A DNA stretch of 64,000 bases from Ariolimax columbianus (GCA_036924085.1 JAVGWX010000002.1:86475204-86539203); one strand, 5' to 3'; positions 11,736 to 24,339 are shown, counted from the first letter of the stretch. Notes: a model not told the origin generated them from the sequence alone. Made by a program: numbers and translations.

Positions 11736-12424
11736 TATGCGATGGCAGATCTGTAATGTTAAACTGGCTCAGATGAACTGGCATCATTGAATGTGGAATG
11801 TCCCGATCATTGTTGGCTTGTAATTCATTGATATTCTATGCATCATTTTCATTCTTATTATCATTATTTCAATTGGTACTATAGATGTGTGTTGATAATG
11901 TTTCTACATGCACCTTGATATAGTTATAATTATTTTACAACTATGAACATTATGTTGGTCTTACACTGAAGATGGAGGCGCTATAATCGTATAGAAAATA
12001 AAAGTCGAAAGGGAAAGCACTGGTGCAAATATGAGTGATTACGATGAAACATTGTGGGTAAAAATTGATGTCATAGAAGTAAAAGAAATCGTTGATTTGT
12101 ATATGGTTATTAAAGTCTATGATTCTCTTGGTATGGTGGTAAAGATAGATCAACACCAGAATGTCTATTTGGTGATTGGGAAATAGCTAGCCTAACCGAT
12201 GAATTCAGAAAATAATCGAGATATTTCAGTCATTAGTCAATCTCATGCCAACATTTAAAAACTTGTAAATGAGCGAAGGCAACAGTCTCACATTTTCTTA
12301 ATGAAGGCAATGTTTCAAAAAAAGTTCAGTAATGCGGCTAATTAATAGCATCATTAATTGCTCAATAGAGTATTCAGTGGGCTCGAGGTGCCCGCAGCGG
12401 GTGCCGGAGTGCGCATATTTGAAT

Positions 12425-13776
12425 CTGTTCTGTTCTGTTCTAGTAGTCGACTTCACTGCACTCCGGACATATCCATAGGTGCTCAGTCTCTCTCAGCAGA
12501 TGGCGCAAAGTGTGGATGCTGATGGTGCCTGTAGCATGTTGGTTGTACACCTTCCTGTTTCGTCCTCTCAAATTCCCTGATCCACTGAATCCTAATTTGA
12601 TTCCAAAGTGCCGCAGCCTGTGCCTTGGAGACTCATCCAAAGCACTTTCGTTTTCCAGCAGGTGGTCCTTGATAACCTTCACTATGTCACCTTTATCCAT
12701 GTCAACTGTGCCTGTTATGGGTGCTCGCTCGTTGCCCGGAACCCCGGCATGACCAGAATAGTAGATCCACACCAGCCCCTGGAGTTTTGAGGTCTCCAGC
12801 GCTGCTATCCACTCATGTAGTAGTAACCCATTCTGCCCCTTCCGAAGTAGTGTTTGAGAGTCTGACACGATGACTGCACCTGTTGAAGATGTCTCAGATA
12901 GCCACCTCAGAGCTTCAGTCACCGCCTCCATCTCCATTCTCATATTTGATGTGGCAGTCTCGTATGCGCCACTTCGTTCAGCAACGATCCGGTCATTTAT
13001 TCTAGCCGAGAAACCCCAGCCTGATATTCCACTACTTTGCACCGACCCATCAGTGTATATGATGGTATCACTTTCATACGTGTTGGCGCCTATCATTTGT
13101 CTGGCTACTTTGTCCCTTCCTAAATCCACTGCCCATGGTTATGATGACCGTGTGGTACTCTGTTAGTGTATCCCCAGTGTGGACCCATTCCTCTCCCTTG
13201 ACCATCGTCTCAACTGCAGTCACCTCTTCTATAGTTCGTTGTGCCTGTGCCCTTTATGACATCTCTCTTTAGATTTTTGTTCCCTTGATGCCTGCAGTGT
13301 CATTGTACAGTGGGTGCCTGTTGTCCGCTATGACTCGCATATAAGCTGTAGTCTGTGCCACTTTATGCCTGGATGTTACTGACGGCAGTCCCAGCATGTA
13401 CCTCATGTTTATTATAGGGGTATCTTTGGTGCAACCTAATTCATTCATTTTGGATTCTTTCCAGCAGGTCACACTGTGATCTTGACAGGGTGAGTATACC
13501 CAATCCATAATCAATGACCGAGAGAATCAACTGGCGATTGAGTATGAATAGCAGCCGTTGTTCCAAGTTGGCAGCTACCATTATCTTGAGTACACCCATT
13601 CCTCTCTTGCATCTTTGTATAGTTTGGTCGACGTGGTATTTATATGACAGGCTGCGGTCAAATGTTATTCCGAGATATTTCAACTTGTCGCTTCTGTCTA
13701 TGACACATCCATCAAATGTGATGCCAGGGAGGTTGTCTTTCACGATGCAGTTGTTCAATGAACACCACATCACATT
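12425..13776 (-). pseudogene. LINE family B fragment: RT C-terminus, RNase H and 3' tail
   Basis: Minus-strand reading gives the RT thumb region (ITFDGCVIDRSDKLKYLGIT, RCKRGMGVLKIM, IDYGLGILTLSRS), then a diverged linker, then RNase H with YTDGS, MRMEMEAVTEAL, IVSDSQTLL and SGHAGVPGNERA. It ends with a zinc-finger-like WICPECSEVDY and a short (GAACA)n tail (12425-12442). The element is 5'-truncated and carries frameshifts near 13260-13270 and 13445. RNase H places it in the I/Jockey-type LINEs, distinct from family A. Its 5' end abuts a plus-strand family A fragment. Confidence 0.82.
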
Positions 13777-14152
13777 GTAGGAGTTGACATAATGGCTCAA
13801 GAGACAAAGATCCGCATCTTCAACCTGTACGGACCACCAAACAAAGACCTATCGCTCTCGAGTATGGAAGTAAAAGACCCCAACTGCATAGTAGTTGGAG
13901 ACTTCAACAGCCACTCGAAGAGATGGGGATACACGGACACAGAAAGCAGAGGTGACGAAGTGGAAGATTGCGAGATAGACACAAATCTCTATCTAATCAA
14001 TAGGCCTGAGGATAGCTCTAGCTTCTATTCTAGAACATGGCATACCACCTCTACTCCAGATTTGGCCTTTTCCACGGTGGACATTCACCATAAAATAGAC
14101 CGACAGGTGCTCAACCATTTGACAACACTAGACAAGCTCTATGGCAGTTTTA
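13777..14152 (+). pseudogene. LINE family A fragment: endonuclease fused to C-terminus by internal deletion
   Basis: The frame reads GVDIMAQETKIRIFNLYGPP, VVGDFNSHSKRWGY, FYSRTWHTTSTPDLAFSTVD and IDRQVLNHL, matching the endonuclease of the copy at 62250-62580. After RQVLNHLTT it jumps to DKLYGS, which belongs to the C-terminus of family A ORF2 (compare 45999-46013). About 3.4 kb is therefore missing inside. The left edge joins family B head-to-head. Confidence 0.8.
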
Positions 14153-14240
14153 TCTGCAAACTGACAGTGATGATGCAAGGACAGATCGATTTTGTTAATT
14201 TTGTTTTCGCCAAATAGTTGTTTGCCTACCAACCGTGAGT

Positions 14241-14320
14241 AATGGGCGGGGGTAGGGGTAGGGAGTTGGGGGCGGGGGAGGGGTTTAGGTGATTGAAGAG
14301 GAGAGAGAGAGGGGGGGGGG
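14241..14320 (+). other. G-rich tract with quadruplex potential
   Basis: Several runs of three or more G lie within 40 bases (GGGCGGGGGTAGGGGTAGGG and on to GGGGCGGGGGAGGGG), followed by a GA repeat and a run of ten G. This satisfies the simple G-quadruplex rule; any function is unknown. Confidence 0.7.
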
Positions 14321-14499
14321 GAAAGGCACACATTCCATAAATTCAATGGATCATGCATTATGCCGTTTGTTAAACCAGGCGAACACCAAATAGCAGTTCC
14401 TCCGCTGTCTATCATAGTTCGCTTGTCATGTGTGTTGCCAGGTCAGGTAACCGAAATCTATCGGCGATCTCTAGTAGGTATTTGAAACTTCCTGCAGCT

Positions 14500-14930
14500 T
14501 ACTAGGCCTGGGGGAATTTACAAATAATTTGGTTAGCTTTAACTTTCAATTTTAATTTTATCCGGGCAGTGGCCGCTAAGTCTAGTATTTTCTTTTTCTA
14601 ACTGTTAAGGAATGTTTAACGTGCTCGACACTGAACACAGGAAACCCATTTCACTAACCACAGATCAGATGCATTTGTACCAGAGGATCAACGTGAACAA
14701 ATCCCGGTCTCCACCCTGATAGGAGCCTGCGACCATCGGCACCCGAGGCGGACACTTTGCCTCGAGACCACTGAGCTCCCATCGTTTGAGTTGGTCAAGG
14801 TATGAACAACAGAGAAGGAACTGACAACCCCTCCTACACAGGCGTATGCTTGTCCACGAAGAGTTATCTTCATCCAACGCGGTGATTGTTGCCACGGGAC
14901 TCACCTTGACCTTTACCTAGCACTTCTTGG
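14500..14930. repeat. SINE-like dispersed repeat, copy 1
   Basis: The block around 14598-14650 (TTTCTAACTGTTAAGGAATG, TTTAACGTGCTCGACACTGA) matches 35065-35110 (TTTCTAACTGTAAAGGTATT, TTTAACGTGCGCGCAACTGC). The downstream part, on the minus strand, holds a tRNA-like A-box (about GAGCTCAGTGGTCTCGAGG). The two copies suggest a dispersed SINE family. Boundaries are approximate. Confidence 0.45.
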
Positions 14931-16520
14931 GTCACGGCAGTCTTTTATAGAAACGACCTTCACCCTACAGCAAATATATAAATATTGATGCTTCAGGAAT
15001 GACATAAACGGGGGTGGGGAAGGCGGGTACGTCGGAGATAAAGTGTTAGACATGTGTTAAAGTAGATGTCCTCTATTTATACGATGGAATGACGAGTTTC
15101 CATCCTCGCTGCATTGCTTTCATAATTGTAAGTAAGGTACCCATTTGGGTAGACTGAAGCCCCCATCCCTTTGCTGTGATAGGAACATGTTGCAACTGCT
15201 TTTCACTCCGACTCTCACTCACGATGTCATGTTGATTTGCTAAATTTCCATTCCATAGATTCTCATCATACAGAAGCATTAGCCTTCATTGGTTTGTGCG
15301 GCTATATTGTCCTAGTCATGTTGGGATTTATTGCAAATAAATGAGCTAACGTTGGCTTTAGAATCATCATTTTTGGCATATTACATATTGCTTAAAGGGA
15401 AGGAGGAATGTTGTATTACATCAATGATTAACCATTGATGATGCTACAGCAATAGAGAAATTGCATGCGATTGACAACAAGTGCTGATCAAGCTAGGAAT
15501 TGCGTCTGAAGGAATAGACATGCGTTTATGAAAGTAAGACTACACGAACTAACCATTCGCTAATTCTTGAGAAAGTCTGCTAGATAGCAATGATATCGAT
15601 TATGTACAACAAACTATAAACTGCCAGATACGCGTAGAGGAAAATAACTTCACGAAACGTTGATAACGAATAGCTGACCAGACAAACTATTAATCGACAT
15701 AACATCAAAGAGCTTCTAGGAATTGTGGAGAAAATGAGAATGGGAAAGGGGAGACAAGTAATCTAAAAACTCGAACTACTACCAAGTACTCAATTTTCTG
15801 ACTTGCGTCATAGCCACTTAGTTTGGAGTGTTTATATCGAATCCTATCGAATCATTCCGACAAAGTGCGTTCAAAACATTGTTGATATTAATCAGGTTAA
15901 TAGTCTGGCTGCCAATTTTAAAGAAATTGCAGAAAATTTCGGGCATCACTCGAAGAAACATCGAAGATTAACGCAGCAATTTCTACGTGAACGAATGTCA
16001 ATTTGCCACGTAACAGATGGGGCCAAAAATAGAAAACGAATCTGGAACATTTGGCTATCATTAAAGCAATATATATGCTTCGATAAACTAGATGAAGAAT
16101 CCTAATTAAAAACTGACATTTTTTAAATTCTGACGCTCATCTAAGTCACCCCTGGATTTACTAGGCTTCGATAAACATTGAAGTTATTTGAAATTCTGCG
16201 AAATAGTAGTCTTTTATAGCTTGAATAAAGATGGTCCTACGAGAAAAGGGATTAGTTTTAGAACTTGAATTTGAGAACAGAAACGAGATTGTGCTATGTT
16301 AACAATAGAACGGCACTTTATGTATCGGTCTGGTGAGTTTCGTCCTAACCAATTTTGTTAAAAATGTCAATTTTCAATTTTATTGAAACTCTCCAAAATT
16401 TTAACTGAAACATAGTTTAACCGATATATTATATTAGCAGACGTCTAGCTGCGTTTCTGCCTGGTAAAGGTATTTGTTAGGGGATAGGAACACGAAAAAA
16501 CAGTAACATAGAAAATAGTA
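14931..16520. other. Intronic stretch, no supported gene
   Basis: AT-rich sequence without recognisable repeats or transposon coding. The best frame is 15803-16105 on the plus strand (100 codons, basic, no recognised motif), which I do not regard as a gene. Confidence 0.5.
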
Positions 16521-16524
16521 TTGT

Positions 16525-17400
16525 TATGGTCTCTTCCTAAGAATCAACTTAACTGCACTCAGGACATATCCAAAGTTGCTCATTCTCTCTCAGTAAATGG
16601 CAAAGGGTGTGGATGGGCCCCTCAGCTCACTGGTTGTACACACTTTTGCTCCGTTCTCTCTTTCGCTCAAGTTCGCTCGAACATCGTTTGATATCAAAGA
16701 TCTGTAGTCTGCGAATTGCTGATTTACTTAATGCGTTTTTGTCATCTGTCAGGTGGTCAATGGTAGACTTCAAAACGTTGTTCCAATCCATATTTATTGT
16801 ACCTGAGATCGGTGCCTGTGAGACTAGGATGTCAGCCCTTTCGTTATCCTGAGCCTCAGAATGACCAGGACATAGATCTATGCCAGCGTCTGCAGACCAC
16901 TACAGCTGTCATCCACACATGCCTCAGCCAGCCCGCCTGTACCTTCCGATGCAATGATTAGCATTCTGAAACAATGACTGCCCCTGTTAAAGAAATCCCA
17001 GATAGCCATCTTGCAGCTGCCGCCACTGCTTTCGTCTCCTTTCTCATATTGGATGCTGCTGTTCTGTATAAACCGCTCTGCTCAGCGACGACCTGGCCTC
17101 TGACTGAGAAACTGCATCTAGATATCCCGCTTTGTAACATCTATCCATAGGTAAATGTCATGGTAACATCACTGTGCTGCATATCATGTATCAGCTTGTT
17201 AACCTCGAGCTCAGCTCTCCCGCTGCACTTCTTTCAAGTAATCCCTGCCGAGGGTTATGATGTCTCTGTGGTAATCATATATAACCAGTGTGAAACCCAT
17301 TCTTCTCGCTTGACTGTCGTCTCGACTGGGGTCATTTTGTCCAATTATTTTCTCTGCCTGTGCCAAACAAGACCTTCCTTCTCTTGATTCTAGATCAGTC
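16525..17400 (-). pseudogene. LINE family B fragment: RNase H region, degenerate
   Basis: Minus-strand translation retains SGISRCSFSVRGQVVAEQSG, AASNMRKETKAVAAAARWLS and TGAVIVSEC, matching RNase H of the family B copies at 12425 and 43384. The terminal cysteine region matches near 16555. Several frameshifts and a lost first Asp make it inactive. Confidence 0.75.
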
Positions 17401-17599
17401 AATGCCTGATGTGTTATCAAGATAAGACAGTGAACTAAGACAAGCAAACAAAGTGAATTAATCAGCAAACATAGATCAACAAATAACGGAAGACAAAGTA
17501 GGTCATCTCATAGATAGTATAGGACAAATAATAAGTAAGATTAGGGAGGCAGCTAATCTACTCAATCAGTACCTCATAAAAGATTATTTAGAACGTTAA

Positions 17600-17755
17600 A
17601 ATTACATGGAATAGGTGGCGAAGTTGCCAAATTGATTTAACATTGGTTAACCGGAAGACGACAGAGAGTGTACTTAAATAAGAAGTACTCTGAATGGTGT
17701 GAAGTAAATAGTGGAGTGCCACAGGGTTCGGTGCTGGGACCAATGTCGTTTTATA
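17600..17755 (+). pseudogene. CR1/L2-like reverse transcriptase fragment
   Basis: The frame reads LHGIGGEVAKLI, a stop, HWLTGRRQRVYLNKKYSEWC and SGVPQGSVLGP. GVPQGSVLGP is the conserved RT motif before the active site. A similar NKKHSEWCEV lies at 46970 in a longer CR1-like relic. Confidence 0.75.
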
Positions 17756-17845
17756 TATATATATATATTATCATTTGGTCTTTTCGTCTTGTCAGACGAT
17801 AATAATTGTGCTATTAGCACAAAGCCCGGTAGAATTATAGAGATC

Positions 17846-18350
17846 ATGTGTTGCACATGCAGTATGGTCCCTCTCTCGGTCTGCCTGGTTTACTCCAAGG
17901 GAATGGTGATACCAATACATTTAGAACGAGGCAAGGTCCAGAAGCTACCGGATCAGCAGAGCAATGTTCTATCTGTTCGCATGTCGGGGCTTTACTCTTA
18001 GACCAGCCGCCAACCAAGGCTAAGGGCCTGGTCTGCCCTGCCACAATACTCAGCTGAGGTTGTCTTTCCTGACTCTAGGATAAGGCATATGAGTGTGCTC
18101 CTTCGCACATCGTCGGTTGTCAGGTTTGGTAGACGCCAACCAACTTTCAGAGTAATCATCATACAGGTTGCACAGCCATATCTGACGAGACCCGAAAGGA
18201 TAGTCCAGTATCTTATCTGCAAGGGTTCAGATGATTTTAAATCAAATCTTTCCTTCTCATAGATGAGCTGCCTTCCTAGGCTTTCGAGCCCTATGTGCTC
18301 GAAACTACTGGTTTTAAGGCACAAGTGACACGCCTTCCGCCCCTTCTCAT
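17846..18350. repeat. Dispersed repeat, copy 1 (shared with 48110-48640)
   Basis: GGTCCCTCTCTCGGTCTGCC, then TTTACTCCAAGGGAATG here, resembles GATCCCTCTCTCGGCTTCGC, then TAATCCAAAGGAATG at 48178. CAACCAAGGCTAAGGGCCTG here resembles CAACCATGGCTAATGAGCCC at about 48570. Homologous order over several hundred bases marks a dispersed element of unknown class. No coding is seen. Confidence 0.5.
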
Positions 18351-18884
18351 GTTAGTCATAACAGATCTAACGCGCGAAGTCAAGGAGTTGGGCTTTGTTG
18401 TCAGAGGCTAAATGAGACGCCCGCCATGAGAGTATTTAGTTGGTGTTGAGAGTTCATCCTCAAATTCACCCTGGGTTATAACAACATTTCGAATATATAT
18501 ATTTAGACTAGGGGTGGAGATTCGACCCCCAGCCGTCATGAAACACGATAACAACGAATTATAGATAGTACAGATATATGCACCCATTTATCGAGCTTTC
18601 AAAGATTGCATTTGACTGAACGTTTTGATAGTTGATATACACGCTATTGATCCCATGATCTTGATCAAATATGTTTTGCCCAACAAAATGATCTCATTTC
18701 GGCTTTTTCTTCATGTAGGTTTTTATTTTAAAAATGCCTAATGGAGACAAGATCCACATGTCACGTTAAAAAACTAAATGCGCGGTTACAGTTTTGGTAA
18801 GTCAGCTATCTCCACTTATTTCAATATGCTCAACTGAAATCTTCAATGAAGATATTTTCTTAAGCAGTTAATGGTGTGGTCTCC

Positions 18885-19270
18885 TTTTTTTTTTTGAGCA
18901 GTTTTCTTGGTGCAGTCACCTCTATTGTATTTAGTAGTTTTCTTGGTGCAGTCACCTCTATTTTATTGAGCAGTTTTCTTCGTGCAGTCACCTCTATTTT
19001 ATTGAGCAGTTTTCTTGTGCAGTCACCAATATTTTATTGAGTAGTTTCATTGTTGCAGTCACCTCTATTTTATTGAGCAGTTTTCTTGTGCAGTCACCGC
19101 TATTGCATTGTGTAGTTTTCTTGGTACAGTCACCACAACTTTTAAGTAGTTTTCTTGGTGCAGTCACCAATATTTTATTGAGTAGTTTTAAAGGTGTAAT
19201 CTCCTCTGTTTTATTGAATAGTTTTATTGGTGAAGTCACAACTATTTTATTGAGAAGTCTTCTTGGTGTA
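18885..19270. repeat. 36-bp minisatellite, ~10 copies
   Basis: A unit of GAGCAGTTTTCTTGGTGCAG plus TCACCTCTATTTTATT, with substitutions and small deletions, about 10 copies. Frames on both strands are periodic artefacts. Confidence 0.9.
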
Positions 19271-19489
19271 CAGTTAACGCAGTCTCAATTACTACATTAC
19301 CAGTGCTGTTGTGTGTAGGAGAAAAGAGAATAGGACCAATGATGTATGTATGTAAGTAGTATGTTCTTTTCAGAACGTCAACCTATTTGGCTGCTGAAAG
19401 TTTCTTTTCATGTGTACTTTACTGTAGGTTGCATTACTATCGGTACGCGAAGGAGCGTTCATACCCACCAACAAAACCTCGTGTCTGCT

Positions 19490-19572
19490 AAATAGACAGG
19501 GTTTGCGGGATTCAAACCTGGTGCCTTCGGATTAAGAAAAATACTTTCAACCACTCGACCGCGCTGCCTCTT
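19490..19572 (-). repeat. tRNA-like sequence, probable SINE head
   Basis: On the minus strand an A-box-like GGTCGAGTGGTTGAAAG and a B-box-like GGTTTGAATCCC are spaced as in a Leu/Ser-type tRNA. The flanking sequence does not close a proper acceptor stem, so a SINE is more likely. Sequence from 19573 to 20984 is AT-rich with nothing recognised. Confidence 0.5.
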
Positions 19573-20984
19573 TATGGTAGAGGACTCTCCAAATCAGGCT
19601 AGAACACATCTCGCCAATCGAACAGTTCTAAAGACTGCTGATCACGGAGTCACGTTCTAGACACACAAGAACGATGTAGAATCGTGTCCCTATATAAGAT
19701 ACTCGAGCACGAGAGTAAATAATATCTCGTTTTGTCAAGAATCGAAAGTGGCACGAAAAAGAAGAATATGCGTAGCAATTTCTCGCGATCGAAAATGTAG
19801 TTTCCCTACTTTGGACATCGATTTGTCTCAACACCATGTTTATATTAGTACATGATTTGCGATCTTGCTATGAGAAATGTTACATAATCATCATGTAATG
19901 AGGTACTCTGACACTGATAAAGTCTTGGACAAGTTGTAAGTACGCGCAATTTGCAAATTCTAACAAGAAAGTCCTTAGTCATAATGAATTATGTCACTTG
20001 TCTGCAGTAAAAAATATCCAAACACTTGGCACTGCACATCTCACTGAGTACAAGTTTCTGTCTGGGCTTAACACAGAACTCTAGAAACACTTTCCAAATA
20101 TTACAATGTAATTTATTCAAAGAAATTCAACAGCGGATAACTCGGGTTGCACAGGGACTAATTTTCATTCTCTAAGACCAACTAGAAACAATGTTCAATA
20201 TCAACTGTTCTATTGTTCTGTCTATTGTGCAATCTGCTAGTTAATTATTTATTGTTTTGTTTATTCTCATCTTTATGTGTCATTTTAAATTTCCTTTTTA
20301 AATAATTCTTCTATTTCATCTATCTCACCTCCCCTCATTTTCTTATGTCCGTATGTTAATTCCGTCTTCCTTTTTTCTTTCTTTTTCATTGCTTAAAATC
20401 TTTCTTTTCCCCTAAATTCATTAATTGTGCCTGTCTATTAAACTTTCTTGTTGCAGCCATATTTACACCCGTCTGAACAATCACAATTTCATTAAATTCT
20501 GTTCTCTTTCAGTCTTACTATATATTTGCTTCTATCTTTTTAAGGCCCAATCTTTTATTCGTCATTCCTTTTTTGAAATTTATTGTTTCTTTGGTTTGGT
20601 TAATTTCTAACTTTATTTTATTTTAATTTTCTCTTGGGTGTCCTTAGTTTCCGTCTTTCTTTAATTACTTTTATTTATATCTAATTTGCCAACTGCTTGA
20701 ATATATTCTGTCACACTGCCCCACATAAACTCCTACCTATCATATGTATATTTTTATATTCACATCTGGTGTTAAAAACGTATCTGACCTTATTTTATTT
20801 CCCTCCCGCAGATTACGCCAGTCAGTAGCAGTCAGTCTGTCAGTGTTGAGTGTAGTGAGTTCCCGTCGGGTTTTCATTCACCACGAAATGACGCAATGTC
20901 AAAGACAAGTAGACATTTTTCTTTGACACCTGTGGAGTCGTGCATCACAAGACGCATAAGAAGGTCAAAATATTACCAAAGAGT

Positions 20985-21665
20985 ACTACCTGGAGGTCAT
21001 TCCCCGTTACTACCTGGAGGTCACTCCCCGTCATCTTGATGCTGTTTGACGCAAACGACCGGACCTGTACTCAACAAGAACCTGGCAGCTCCGTCATGAC
21101 AACGCACCCGCCCATTTTTGGCATCTGATTCAGAATTTCTTGTCGAAACACAACTTTCCTCTTGATCGTCAGGCTCCATATTCTCACGAAATGACTCCTT
21201 GAGATTGTGGATTGCTCCTCGAGCTGAACAATGCAATGAAAGGAATTTAATTTGAGTCGTGAGAGACATTACGCGAAATGCGACGACCCAGCTGTACTCC
21301 ATTCCCAGTGACGCATTCCTCAAATGGCTCCAACAATGGCTGGACGGCTGAGAGAAGTGCGCGGAGTCACAAGGACGGCTGAGAGAAGTGCGCGGAGTCA
21401 CAAGGACGGCTAAGAGAAGTGCGCGGAGTCACAATGACGGCTAAGAGAAGTGCGCGGAGTCACAAGGACGGCTAAGAGAAGTGCGCGGAGTCACAAGGAC
21501 GGCTAAGAGAAGTGCGCGGAGTCACAAGGACGGCTAAGAGAAGCGCGCGGAATCAGAAGGGCGGCTAAGAGAAGTGCGCGGAGTCACAAGGACTGCCAAG
21601 AGAAGTGCGCGGAGTCACAAGGAAAGTTTCTTGAAGGAGATTGGGATTTCAAACCTCCAGGTGAG
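20985..21665 (+). pseudogene. mariner transposase relic, C-terminal half
   Basis: Translation gives RKRPDLYSTRTWQLRHDNAP followed by AHFWHLIQNFLSKHNFPLDR, QAPYSHEMTP and, later, FESREIHYAKCDD. This is the mariner catalytic region: HDNAPAH carries the second acidic residue, and the YSPDxAPCD block is degraded to YSHEMTP. The frame is broken repeatedly. The C-terminal coding region (MAGRLREVRGVTRT) is expanded into a minisatellite, after which the normal ending resumes as ESQGKFLEGDWDFKPPG. Confidence 0.82.
21335..21625. repeat. 31-bp minisatellite inside the mariner relic
   Basis: About nine copies of a 31-bp unit (GGACGGCTAAGAGAAGTGCG plus CGGAGTCACAA). The first copy overlaps the transposase C-terminal coding sequence and the last runs into the final transposase codons, so the repeat arose by expansion of transposon coding DNA. 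Confidence 0.9.
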
Positions 21666-22078
21666 TAACTGTATTCTTCCTGCCAAAATGTCGAGTGCAT
21701 TTTGAACATACCTCGCGTATAATCAGTCCTTCCTCGTGGTCGAAGATGGCGACTCATTGCTGGCTGCTTTAACCAGGTCCGCGAACCAACGATAACCAAA
21801 ATCCTATCCCGCCTCCAGCAGTGGCCCAGGAAACAGACTGTACAAGTGAAGCAGAGCTAAACAAAGAAGAATTGCAGCGGAAAGACAAATCGTGTTCCAG
21901 AAAAAGGAAGCTGAAACTGCATGTTTCGGGCCGAAAGGTAAAGATATCGCATCTTCGCTGTAAACTAACACAAAGCTCTCAATGTATTTTTCAGGAAGAA
22001 TCGGGAGAAGAAGAGTCCTTTCTTAGATTTTAATAAGGAAATCTTGCATGCCTAAACTTAAATATAGGCTCTACTCAC

Positions 22079-22285
22079 CTTTGCTTGAGGCGAGCTGCAA
22101 GACTTGTTGGAGCGACCGGTGGCCCCAGACTGCCCTTTGTTCAGTGCAGGCCTGGATGAGCTAGACTGAAGCCTTGATTGACGTTTTAGCGACTTGATTA
22201 AGCTGAAGGTGATGGCGATCATTAGTATGATAATGAGAAATGATGGAATTACTAGCGTTATCAGCATATCCAGGAACGACAACCA
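22079..22285 (-). CDS. GPCR exon 5: TM5 and ICL3
   Basis: The acceptor (tttatttcag|TGG) precedes 22285 and the donor (GCAAAG|gtgagt) follows 22079. The exon is exactly 69 codons. TM5 reads LDMLITLVIPSFLIIILM with the conserved Pro5.50, followed by SLIKSLKRQSRLQ. The rest is a Ser-rich, basic third intracellular loop (SSSSRPAL and onward), the usual G-protein coupling and phosphorylation region. Confidence 0.88.
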
Positions 22286-22589
22286 CTGAAATAAATGTAA
22301 GCAAAGCTAAGAGATATGTTAAGTATCATGTTATAATAGACCTGGCCGAATTGGTTAGTGACATCTCACAATCAAAACCTGCTTGCGTTCAGTTTATTAA
22401 AACAGCAGAGTCGTACAATGTGGAAAGTAAACATATACACCACTTTACGCTGACCTAGGATGCACCGGACTGGTAGACAACTTAGAGTCCAACAAACTTT
22501 GGGAAACAAAGGTATCGAGAAATAAAAACAATTTTTTTCACGATGTTAAAGGTCGGTATCCCTGTACTCCGAGCAAACCCAAATGCGCT

Positions 22590-23470
22590 CACACTCTTTT
22601 TCATGAAATGGTGATGATAATAATAATTTTCGCCTAGGCATCTAGGGCCCGTTGCGTCAATCGACCACTACCATGTCCAACTGCTGGGGCTTGTAGCCAA
22701 ACCTCGTTTACTGCCGAAGGGACAGCTGCTATCTATCGGAGCTATGTAGAGCGGGGGCGGCCCCACCCAAGGCCTTCAGCCGGCCGGTCGGGGACCGTTG
22801 TTTCAAACAGCTGACTTAGACATTATCTGGTGAGTAGGAACGTTTCGATCCAGTTGGACCCCGTGACAAAACACAGTGGGCGGTGGCGGACTAGAGAGCC
22901 CAAAATGGGGGGAAGACACGTCTTTGCAGACCCCTCGTCATTACGGACGAGATCAAACCACCGGATACCGAGGATGCGTCGCTGGTTGCGAGATGAAAAA
23001 GTGAAGTGTGCAAAATCGAATGACTCTGCAATTCGTAAATTATACACAGCTCTGCTCTGTCATCTCAGACGATTTTTATTTACGAACCAAGTCTGACATT
23101 TTTTCAATTACAATACCCTATGTTTGTTGGGGCATCGGACCTCTCTAAACCTAACAGAATATCACTTCTTCAATTAGAACGTACTGTCTTTCCATTTCTA
23201 ATGTGCTCACTTCGAATGCTCTCATTTTCAGGAAGTCAGTTCTTTCATTGACATGAATCCTAGCATACTATTACTAGTAGATCCACATATGGTCCTTGAA
23301 GCGTTTTGGCTTATGCTATCCTACTATGCTATAACCATCCATTCTGTACATTCAATCATACAATAAAATCCCGCTGCTACGTATGTTGAAGGATATACAA
23401 AAACACTACATTTGACTTACCCTAACTAATTGCTAGCAAATCCAGATTCCAGTCATTTTCATTGCGGTTC
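22590..23470. other. Intronic stretch with a GC-rich island, no supported gene
   Basis: A GC-rich block at about 22640-22830 contrasts with AT-rich surroundings and may be a dispersed repeat. I see no coding motif. The minus-strand frame 23775-23470 (101 codons) has no family I recognise. Confidence 0.4.
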
Positions 23471-24339
23471 TAAAGAAATGACTTATTCACTGTGATTTTG
23501 CCAGTTCCATGCACAATCATCTTTAGTCGCTTATTAGGGCATGCAAAGTAAGGAAATTGTGGTCCTCTTTTCTTAATGAACCACTCTGGTACATTACCAC
23601 GTCCGCACCAGGCAAAACGATTAATGAAATGCTTGACAATATGACTACCTTCATTCATCACTATCATCATCCTCATGTAACACGGCCTTTGCAGAACGTC
23701 AGTCTCATGAGAGCCGATATGTAAGACACTCGATCCTATGGCCATCTGTCCCGCCTCTGTCACTGTCAACGCCAAAACTTCTTTAATGCGCCATATTCTT
23801 ATCTGTCTGCCTGTGCCTCTTTTGACAATTACACTACCCTTTAGTATCGTTCACTAAACCATTTGATGTGCCCAAAATATGTTTATTTCATAGACTTAAT
23901 ATTGTTTCCTATCCATTTTTGTTTTATATACTGCCCCTTTAGGATTTATGTGTTTTTCTTTCTCGTTATGTATAATATTTTGAACACATTCTTAAAGCAT
24001 TTGAGCTCTTCCCTAGTGTTTGTGGGGTTGTCTACTTCTCGCATCCGCACGTTGCTACTGGGAAGATGTGAGATCTCAAGATTTTTATTTTTATCATTTG
24101 TTGGTGCTGTGCAATGTTCTTGTTATTTTACTTAAACTTTCCAAAGCTATGCTCATTCTACTTCCTACTTTTGTATGGCAATCTCCGTTGTTGCTTTTAA
24201 TTGAGCAGATAGATTTGTATCATTCGTAACGTCTTGTTTCTATAACATAACTTTATGTTTAGTTTTTAAATTATCATTGCTTATTATCTTGATCTTATTA
24301 ATATTTATGTATATATATTTTACCCTAACTGTGTTCTTT

